DNA of 64,000 bases from Allobosea sp. UNC402CLCol (GTDB lineage Bacteria; Pseudomonadota; Alphaproteobacteria; Rhizobiales; Beijerinckiaceae): positions 951,367 through 1,015,366 of the forward strand of contig NZ_JQJJ01000009.1 of assembly GCF_000745475.1 (NCBI RefSeq). Direction: 5' to 3'. The notes beneath the pieces were generated by a model. That model worked only from the letters and a program-made list of their open reading frames with translations. It searched no databases and was not told the DNA's origin. The translations under genes were made by a program, and so were the position numbers. Below are positions 58,582 to 64,000 of the stretch, piece after piece. Positions within the stretch are counted from its first letter, which is position 1; every line of letters starts with the position of its first letter.

Positions 58582-60399
58582 ATGGCCGATGTGCCCGTGA
58601 GATCCCGTTTCAGGGAGTTCTTCTCCGTCGCGTTCCGGTTCTGGACCGGCGAGACCCGCGGGCGGGCATGGATACTGACCATAGCCGTGTTAGCGTTCGT
58701 GGCAGCGCAGACGGCTGCAGCGTTCGCGATGAACCTGTGGAATCGTTGGTTCTTCGACGCGCTGGGCCAGCGCGACGTCGCGCTGGTGTGGAGCACCGCA
58801 GCCTGGCTGCCCGTGCTTCTTGCCGCGACGTCCCTGTCGATGTCAGCGCTGGTCGTCAGTCGCATGTTGCTGCAGGTCCGGTGGCGCGAGCATCTGACAC
58901 GGCTCATTTCAGGCTGGTGGATCGCCGACCAGCGCTACTATCGGCTCAGTCTCCTCAGCCAGATCAAATCCGCACCGGAATACCGGATCGCCGAGGATGT
59001 GCGCCTCGCGATAGAGCCACTCGTCGAGATGACGATCGGTTTGCTCACGGCATTCGTCACCGCCGCCACTTTTGCAACCGTGCTCTGGCAAGTCGCGGGC
59101 TCTGCCGAATTGACGATCATGGGCCATACCGTTTTCGTGCCGTTCTACATGGCCCTGGCTGCAATCCTCTATGCGGGGCTTGCAACGCTCGCAGCCTATG
59201 TCGCGGGCCACCCTCTGGTGCGGCGGGTTGCGGCAAAGAACGAGATGGAAGCCCGCTTTCGGGCCGATATGACGCGGCTTCGCGAGAATGCCGAAAGTAT
59301 CGCCTTGATCGGGGGAGATGCTGACGAGCTGACGGCGATTCACAAGGGTTATGGGCGGGTCGTCCGAACCTGGCTGAGGATCGTGAGGCAGCAGGGGCTG
59401 ATCGCGCTGGTGCTGAATACGAACAGCGCGCTTTTTCCAGTCGTTCCCCTGCTGTTGATCGCACCGAAATACCTGTCTGGTTCAGTGTCGCTGGGGGCCG
59501 TCGTGCAGGTCGTTGCCGCGTTCAGCGCGGTTCAGGCGGCGCTCATCTGGTTCGTCGACAACATCGTGCGACTCGCCGAATGGTTTGCCTCCGTGACGCG
59601 GGTGGACGAACTGGTCGAGGAGTTGCAGGGCCTCGATGTCGGGGCGGAGATGGAGGATGGAAAGCACATCTCCATCACCGAAAGCGGCGATGACAGCATT
59701 CACATCGAAAATCTGTCGGTGGCGCATAGCAATGGGCGGATCGTCATCGCTGATGCAACAGTCGCCATCGCCCCGGGCGACAAGGTGCTCATCGCCGGCG
59801 AAAGCGGATCCGGGAAGAGCACCCTCATCCGGGCGCTGGCAGGTCTGTGGCCGTGGGGCGCTGGCTCGATCGCGGTGCCTCCTGACAAGTCGATCGCGTT
59901 TCTGCCGCAGAAGCCATATCTGCCGAAGGGCTCATTGCGGTCGGTCCTGCTCTATCCCGCCGCCGACGCGTCGATCGAGGACGGTATCATCCTGGCAGCG
60001 CTCGAACGATGCGGCTTGCCACATCTCGCTCGCAGGCTTGGAGCGGTCGAAGATTGGGACCGGATCCTGTCCGGCGGCGAACGCCAGCGGATAGCCTTCG
60101 CGCGCCTTCTGATCCAGAAGCCGGACATCATCGTGATGGATGAAGCCACGTCCGCGCTCGACGATGAGAGCCAGGACTCGCTACTCGCGCTTTTCGAGAG
60201 CGAACTTGCTTATGCCACCATCATCAGCGTGGGCCATCGCGCAGAGCTCGAGGAATTTCACGATCGCAAGGTGCTGCTTGAGCGACGGGAGGCCGGCGCC
60301 CGCGTGACGACGCGGCGCATATCGAAATCCCTGTGGCGACTGTTGCGTGGCCGAAAAGCTGGCAATGACGATCGGACTTCGACCACGGACCCAAACTAA
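58582..60399 (+). CDS. SbmA/BacA-like ABC transporter (fused permease-ATPase)
   Basis: About 605 residues. The N-terminal half has six membrane segments of the ABC_membrane_2 (SbmA/BacA/YddA) type, with WILTIAVLAFVAAQTAAAFA and GWWIADQRYYRLSLLSQIKS. The C-terminal ATPase has Walker A GESGSGKSTLIRALAG, signature LSGGERQRI and Walker B IIVMDEATSALDDE. Unlike true SbmA, which lacks an ATPase, this resembles YddA-type full half-transporters, which act as dimers. BacA-related proteins in rhizobia handle very-long-chain fatty acids or peptides, but the substrate here is not shown. The ATG at 58582 (MADVPVRS) is the first after the TTG-led longer frame. Confidence 0.88.
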   Translation: MADVPVRSRFREFFSVAFRFWTGETRGRAWILTIAVLAFVAAQTAAAFAMNLWNRWFFDALGQRDVALVWSTAAWLPVLLAATSLSMSALVVSRMLLQVRWREHLTRLISGWWIADQRYYRLSLLSQIKSAPEYRIAEDVRLAIEPLVEMTIGLLTAFVTAATFATVLWQVAGSAELTIMGHTVFVPFYMALAAILYAGLATLAAYVAGHPLVRRVAAKNEMEARFRADMTRLRENAESIALIGGDADELTAIHKGYGRVVRTWLRIVRQQGLIALVLNTNSALFPVVPLLLIAPKYLSGSVSLGAVVQVVAAFSAVQAALIWFVDNIVRLAEWFASVTRVDELVEELQGLDVGAEMEDGKHISITESGDDSIHIENLSVAHSNGRIVIADATVAIAPGDKVLIAGESGSGKSTLIRALAGLWPWGAGSIAVPPDKSIAFLPQKPYLPKGSLRSVLLYPAADASIEDGIILAALERCGLPHLARRLGAVEDWDRILSGGERQRIAFARLLIQKPDIIVMDEATSALDDESQDSLLALFESELAYATIISVGHRAELEEFHDRKVLLERREAGARVTTRRISKSLWRLLRGRKAGNDDRTSTTDPN

Positions 60400-60459
60400 A
60401 TCGCTTGGTCTTCATGATCGCTGGCAAGGTCGAAGTTGTCAGCCGGCGCGCGCAGCATT

Positions 60460-60620
60460 GAGACGAGCCGATATGATCTGACCGACTTCGAATGGCGCGT
60501 CGTCGAGCCGCTCTTGCTCCAGGCGGTTGGCGACGTGGTCCGAGTATCGGTCATGGCGGCAGGCCAATGGCCGGCCCGCTCTCGCGTCGAACCACCCGCT
60601 ACCGCCACTGTGCCAGGATC
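60460..60620 (+). pseudogene. IS5-family transposase relic
   Basis: The frame at 60460 reads ETSRYDLTDFEWRVVEPLL, the well-known N-terminus of IS5/IS1031-type transposases. A second short block, GPLSRRTTRYRH, in another frame at about 60573-60608, resembles the following segment. The rest is absent. I find no clear inverted repeats. The surrounding 465-base gap (60400-60864) has no other gene. Confidence 0.5.
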
Positions 60621-60864
60621 TCGCTGGTGGTGGTGGCCTCGATTTGCTGGCTGAAGCGGGAATTCACCCGTACGGATCGCCGCGCAGCGCGTTGGGAAGG
60701 TCGCGATTGAATCTGCGAATCCGGTGTGCCGCGGCAGGAAACCCCTCGGAGTAACCGCCAGCTCGGCAACATCGTCGATCTGGTTGCCAGAGCATATTCC
60801 GTCCAAGGCGGTAGGCGCCGTCGGGAGTGCTGCGATTCTACAAGCGGCGGGCAGCTCATCGCTG

Positions 60865-61785
60865 TCACGCCGCATCGCGTTTTGCGCCTTCCGGCCAGTT
60901 GAGCTTCAGCATGTGCATCAAAGTGGCGGCGTCCTGCGGCGCATGACGTTTGTCGGTGTTGTCGAAGAACAGAAAGACGTCGCGCGGCTCATCGGTGGCG
61001 TTTTTCGGATCGCCCGCGAAATCGCCGTCTCGCATCGCTTGTCCTGAACGCCAGGCCCGAATGCGCGCAGCCCAGCGCTCGAGGTCAGGTTCGTCGTAAC
61101 GGGATCGATAGAGTTCCTTGGAGCCGTGCAGCCGGCAATAGACGAAATCAGCGGTCAGATCCATGAGGCGCGGCCAGTCGGCCGTGTCCGCGCAGACCAG
61201 CGCAACCCCGTAGCGGCGCAACAGATCGACGAAGACGGGATCGCGAAAGCTGTCATGCCTGATCTCGATCGCATGTCGCAGCGGACGTTTCGCATCGGTT
61301 TCGACCCAGGCTCGGCCATCGAGATGCATGTCGTGCCGACGGGCGAGCGCGGCTGCTTCCTGTGTGTTCTTCGGGAGCAGCTTCAGGAAATCCTCAATGA
61401 CTGCGGCGTCGAAACCAAAGCTTGGCGGGAATTGCCAGAGTAGCGGCCCGAGCTTGGGGCCGAGACGAAGCAGGCCGGATGCCATGAAGTTGCTCAGCGG
61501 CGTTGCGATCTGTCTCAGGCGCAGGACATGGGTGATGTAGCGTGAGCCTTTGATCGCGAACAGGAAATCGTCCGGTACGGCCTGCGCCCAACGCTCGAAC
61601 ACCTCAGGCTTCTGCAGACCGTAGAAGGTGCCGTTGACCTCCAGCGCCGGAAACCGATCGGCCGCGAAGGACAGCTCCCGCTTCTGCACCAGTCCCTTCG
61701 GATAGAAATGCCCGCGCCAGGGAGCATAGGTCCAGCCGGATAGCCCGATCCGGATATTCTTCTCCTGCCGGTCCTTCTTCCGCAT
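60865..61785 (-). CDS. DUF72 (YecE-like) family protein
   Basis: About 306 residues with the DUF72 TIM-barrel pattern: IRIGLSGWTYAPWRGHFYPK, FPALEVNGTFYGLQKPEVFE, WAQAVPDDFLFAIKGSRYIT and LLWQFPPSFGF, then AIEIRHDSFRDP and VYCRLHGSKELYRSRYDE. The ATG at 61785 is favoured, with GGGAG nine bases upstream. Function of this family is not established; the fold suggests a sugar- or nucleotide-binding enzyme. Confidence 0.9.
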   Translation of the reverse strand: MRKKDRQEKNIRIGLSGWTYAPWRGHFYPKGLVQKRELSFAADRFPALEVNGTFYGLQKPEVFERWAQAVPDDFLFAIKGSRYITHVLRLRQIATPLSNFMASGLLRLGPKLGPLLWQFPPSFGFDAAVIEDFLKLLPKNTQEAAALARRHDMHLDGRAWVETDAKRPLRHAIEIRHDSFRDPVFVDLLRRYGVALVCADTADWPRLMDLTADFVYCRLHGSKELYRSRYDEPDLERWAARIRAWRSGQAMRDGDFAGDPKNATDEPRDVFLFFDNTDKRHAPQDAATLMHMLKLNWPEGAKRDAA

Positions 61786-61897
61786 CGAACGCTGCTCCCG
61801 CTGGTGCTGGTTTCCAGCCAACGTCGCGGCGACGGTTTCGTTCGCGGCCAATCAGGGACTGGATTCCGGCACCCTGTGAAGACGGGCGGTTCGCGAC

Positions 61898-62065
61898 ATG
61901 ATCCGGGATGATGGCGGCAGCCGGCCGATCGGCGTCTCGGTCCGCAACCCGCACGGAAAGACTGTCTATGCGCTTCGCCTGGGCCTGTCCGAAAGCTTAG
62001 ACCGGACGATTGAACCTATTCGTTTCGCGCTGCGTTTATTCTGCATCGCGAAGCCGCCGGGATGA
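61898..62065 (+). CDS. Short ORF resembling a C-terminal fragment of small DUF6894-type proteins
   Basis: A 55-codon frame from ATG at 61898. The upstream frame is open too and reads AVRDMIRDDGG; the body reads IGVSVRNPHGKTVYALRLGL, like the V-x-D-x-x-G-x-x-V-Y-x-x-x-L end of small rhizobial proteins such as DUF6894 types. It is likely either a short gene without its N-terminal half or a remnant. No clear ribosome site. Confidence 0.3.
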   Translation: MIRDDGGSRPIGVSVRNPHGKTVYALRLGLSESLDRTIEPIRFALRLFCIAKPPG

Positions 62066-62152
62066 GCGGCCGAACCGGTTTTGCTACCTAACCCATGTGA
62101 GTGCCATCGGGTCTCGTTCCGGTGACGCTGCCGCTTCCCAACGGAGGCGCCT

Positions 62153-62869
62153 ATGAATGCCCGCGATCGGGAAAGCTCCCGAAGCGCCGAGATCGATGAG
62201 ACGCGGCAACGAAGCCTGGATGTTCTGCTGGCGCCGGTGGCGCGACGTGTCCGCTTCGAGGCCGGTGCTGAGCTTCCGCTCGACGATGCCGTCTATTTCC
62301 CGATCGACGGCATCACGACCCTGATGCTTCAGCGCGGGCAGACGAGATTTCAGATCGGCTTCGGCAGCCGCGGCGATGCTATCGGCATCCAGAGGCTGTT
62401 CGTTCCGGAGTTCGCGGATATGTCCGCGAAGGTCCTGAAATCCGGCAACTTCATCTGTGTGGCTCCCCAGACCTTGCGGCGTCTCCTGCGCGAGGATGGC
62501 GGGTTACGCGCACGGTTGATGTTTCATGCCCTGCGCGCCGCTGGCCGTTACCTCGACGAAGCGGCTCGCACGGTGGCGCTGTCGCTGGAGCGGCGCGTGG
62601 CGCATTGGATCAACCGCTGCGGCGAGACCCTGGCCAGCGACATCATTCCGATCACTCATCACGATCTCGCCCATACGCTGGGCGTGCGCCGGTCCGGTGT
62701 GACGGTCGCGCTCCATGTCATCGAGGGTGAGCGCCTGATCCGCTTGTCGCGAGCGCGCATCCAGATCATCGACAGCAAGGGGCTTGCCGCCTTTTCACAG
62801 TCACGCTCTCCTGACCGGCACCATTCGGCAAATGGCGGATTTCAAGCGGATGCGAGTTTTCGGATCTGA
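62153..62869 (+). CDS. Crp/Fnr-family transcriptional regulator
   Basis: 238 residues. The N-terminal cyclic-nucleotide-binding-like barrel has AVYFPIDGITTLMLQRG and the FGSRGDAIGIQRLF segment, and the C-terminal HTH has HHDLAHTLGVRRSGVTVALH. It lacks the Fnr cysteines. GGAGG lies five bases before the ATG. Its last 28 bases overlap the end of the convergent uracil-DNA-glycosylase gene. Confidence 0.88.
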   Translation: MNARDRESSRSAEIDETRQRSLDVLLAPVARRVRFEAGAELPLDDAVYFPIDGITTLMLQRGQTRFQIGFGSRGDAIGIQRLFVPEFADMSAKVLKSGNFICVAPQTLRRLLREDGGLRARLMFHALRAAGRYLDEAARTVALSLERRVAHWINRCGETLASDIIPITHHDLAHTLGVRRSGVTVALHVIEGERLIRLSRARIQIIDSKGLAAFSQSRSPDRHHSANGGFQADASFRI

Positions 62870-63462
62870 CGGAGATCAGCGACAAATGCGTCGTAAGCCT
62901 GTGTTCGATCCTTTTCCTGCGGCAGTCGCAACAGGAAGGAGGGGTGAACCGTGATGAAGCCCAGCCGCTCCCCGAAATGGGTCGCGCCGCGATTGCGCGA
63001 GATCGGCAAGGCCTTCCCGGCCAAGGCCAGGACGGCGGTTGCACCCAAGGCGACGACGAGATGCGGGTTCACGAAATCCAGCTCACGCTCGAGCCACCAG
63101 CGATAGTGCCTGACCTCCCCGGTTGTCGGCCGCTGGTGTATCCGCCGCTTGCCGCGCTGCTCGAACTTGAAGTGCTTGACGGCATTGGTCAGGTAGCTGG
63201 AGCGCCGGTCGATACCGGCTTCGTTGAGGGCCCGGTCGAGCAGTTGGCCGGCAGGGCCGACGAAAGGGCGGCCCTGCCGGTCCTCCTGATCGCCGGGCTG
63301 CTCGCCGACGAAGGCGATGGCCGCGCCCTCGGGGCCTTCTCCGAGGACGGCCCGGGTTGCGCCGGGAACGAGCGGGCCGGACGCCGTGATGGCAGCGTTG
63401 AGTTCTTCCAGACTCGTGACGTTCCGGATGGTTTCGGAGATTGCTTCATCGGTGGGGGGCAT
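62842..63462 (-). CDS. udgX: UdgX-like uracil-DNA glycosylase without cysteines
   Basis: 206 residues. Landmarks are VGEQPGDQEDRQGRPFVGPAG, the UdgX-specific loop KRRIH (K105 to H109) where the His forms a covalent link with the uracil-containing site, ATAVLALAG, and the C-terminal HPSFLLRLPQ. Family members hold a [4Fe-4S] cluster with four cysteines; this protein has no cysteine at all (positions read ASGPL where CxxCPL is usual, and RHYRWW where a Cys is expected). It probably works without the cluster or has lost function. GGAG lies seven bases before the ATG. Confidence 0.85.
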   Translation of the reverse strand: MPPTDEAISETIRNVTSLEELNAAITASGPLVPGATRAVLGEGPEGAAIAFVGEQPGDQEDRQGRPFVGPAGQLLDRALNEAGIDRRSSYLTNAVKHFKFEQRGKRRIHQRPTTGEVRHYRWWLERELDFVNPHLVVALGATAVLALAGKALPISRNRGATHFGERLGFITVHPSFLLRLPQEKDRTQAYDAFVADLRQIRKLASA

Positions 63463-63577
63463 GGGCGATCTCCTGCATCGTGAGGGAAACGCGCCGGGAG
63501 CGAAAAGGATCGTCGTCCTCGATCACTCGGGGCCGAGCCGCGATGGACGGGGCGCGATTCCACCAAAGGAGATCGTC

Positions 63578-63670
63578 ATGATGTTCATCGAACAAATTCG
63601 GGAGGGTCTTGAGACCGTGGGGCCGTCCGGAGCAACGCTGACCTGCTGCGATCGGTTCAGGGTGAGGTGA
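63578..63670 (+). CDS. Small ORF, 30 aa
   Basis: A 30-codon frame starts with ATG at 63578 (MMFIEQIREGLETVG) and ends just before a hairpin. AAAGGAG lies six bases upstream, a near-perfect ribosome site for this organism. Two cysteines occur near the end. No known family. It might be a real small protein or a remnant that kept its ribosome site. Confidence 0.35.
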   Translation: MMFIEQIREGLETVGPSGATLTCCDRFRVR

Positions 63671-63676
63671 AAAAGC

Positions 63677-63700
63677 TTCGGCCCGCCGAGGCGGGCCGAA
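63677..63700 (-). terminator. Rho-independent terminator
   Basis: TTCGGCCCGCC and GGCGGGCCGAA form a perfect 11-base stem around GA. Read on the minus strand, the stem is followed by GCTTTTTC, giving a U5 run, so it terminates the partial membrane-protein gene at 63730. It may also work for the short ORF on the plus strand. Confidence 0.75.
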
Positions 63701-63729
63701 CAAGAGAAATTCCATGATCCAGGGGCCGA

Positions 63730-64000
63730 TCACAGCGTCGGCTCGACCCGAAGGTTCTCGTCCCGATGTTCCCCGCCCAATGTGGCGGCCCACGAGGCGG
63801 CTGCAGCTCCGACGAGCAATGCGGCGGCCGTCAGGAACGCCGTCAGAACCGCGATCTTGCGTGCGCGCTCGGCCGCTTGCTTGGCGGTTTCCTTGGCTTG
63901 CGACAGCCGGGCATAGGCGTCATCGATGCGCTTCTGCGCATCCTGTTCGCTGATGCCGGAACGCGCGGCCAGCCGCGAGGCGAGATAATCCCGATCGCCC
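63730..64000 (-). CDS. C-terminal part of a membrane protein (starts outside window)
   Basis: About 90 residues of the 3' end of a gene. It begins with helix-rich text (DYLASRLAARSGISEQDAQK, RIDDAYARLSQAKETAKQAA), then one hydrophobic segment (IAVLTAFLTAAALLVGAAAA) and a short hydrophilic tail. The pattern resembles conserved rhizobial membrane proteins of unknown function. The N-terminus lies beyond 64000. Confidence 0.7.
   Translation of the reverse strand, partial: GDRDYLASRLAARSGISEQDAQKRIDDAYARLSQAKETAKQAAERARKIAVLTAFLTAAALLVGAAAASWAATLGGEHRDENLRVEPTL

Noticed and set aside
1..64000. tRNA, rRNA, CRISPR arrays, prophage genes, intact insertion sequences
   Set aside because: None was found on either strand; only a short IS5-type relic near 60.5 kb.

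Overview
The window is high-GC DNA from an alphaproteobacterium, most likely a member of the Hyphomicrobiales resembling Bosea. This placement rests on codon and protein character, the density of peptide-type ABC systems, an ExoY/ExoF-style polysaccharide locus and the accessory genes; no rRNA or other phylogenetic marker is present. I see no tRNA, rRNA, CRISPR array or intact mobile element.

Region 1 (1-17.2 kb) is a scavenging island. It holds six luciferase-like flavin-dependent monooxygenases (five of the NtaA/SnaA/DszA/SsuD type and one MsnO8-like), a flavin reductase, an RBBP9-like hydrolase, a GNAT acetyltransferase, an Rrf2 regulator with four clustered cysteines, and two peptide/nickel-type ABC importers. 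Neither importer has an ATPase inside the window. The logical reading is uptake of an organosulfur or aminocarboxylate compound followed by FMNH2-dependent cleavage, controlled by the Rrf2 protein. A nearly identical AT-rich motif lies before the flavin reductase and in the divergent region at 9.48 kb, and is a candidate operator. A fused head-and-tail fragment at 8.2-8.4 kb marks where an ABC operon was deleted.

Region 2 (17.4-39.8 kb) is an exopolysaccharide locus. It encodes a GH16 glycanase, five separate glycosyltransferase genes (one a GT4-GT2 fusion), an ExoY-like priming transferase, a UDP-galactopyranose-mutase-like flavoprotein, a HAD-domain protein, a Wzx-type flippase, a Wzy-like polymerase, a Wzc-like copolymerase with a degenerate kinase site, an ExoF/Wza-type export protein, an acyltransferase, a methyltransferase, a VanZ-like protein and a LuxR-type regulator lacking the phospho-acceptor aspartate. 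Several units are preceded by good -24/-12 (sigma-54) promoter matches, including a perfect tandem duplication, which suggests RpoN control of the locus.

Region 3 (40.2-50.7 kb) is a catabolic operon of an RpiR regulator (divergent), class-III aminotransferase, M81 (MlrC) peptidase, peptide ABC importer (SBP, two permeases, fused ATPase), nitrilase-family amidase and a carboxymuconolactone-decarboxylase-like protein. Tight ATGA overlaps show that most of it is one transcription unit. The substrate is probably an amide- or peptide-containing compound.

Region 4 (50.9-54.5 kb) has a decayed siderophore-ABC ATPase fragment, then a LysR regulator, a Cys/Met-metabolism PLP enzyme and an orphan AapJ-like amino-acid binding protein. 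Region 5 (54.7-64 kb) is a mixed stretch with an HWE-type PAS histidine kinase, small secreted or hypothetical proteins, an SbmA/BacA-like ABC exporter, an IS5-type transposase relic, a DUF72 protein, a Crp/Fnr regulator and a UdgX-like uracil-DNA glycosylase that contains no cysteine and therefore cannot hold the usual Fe-S cluster.
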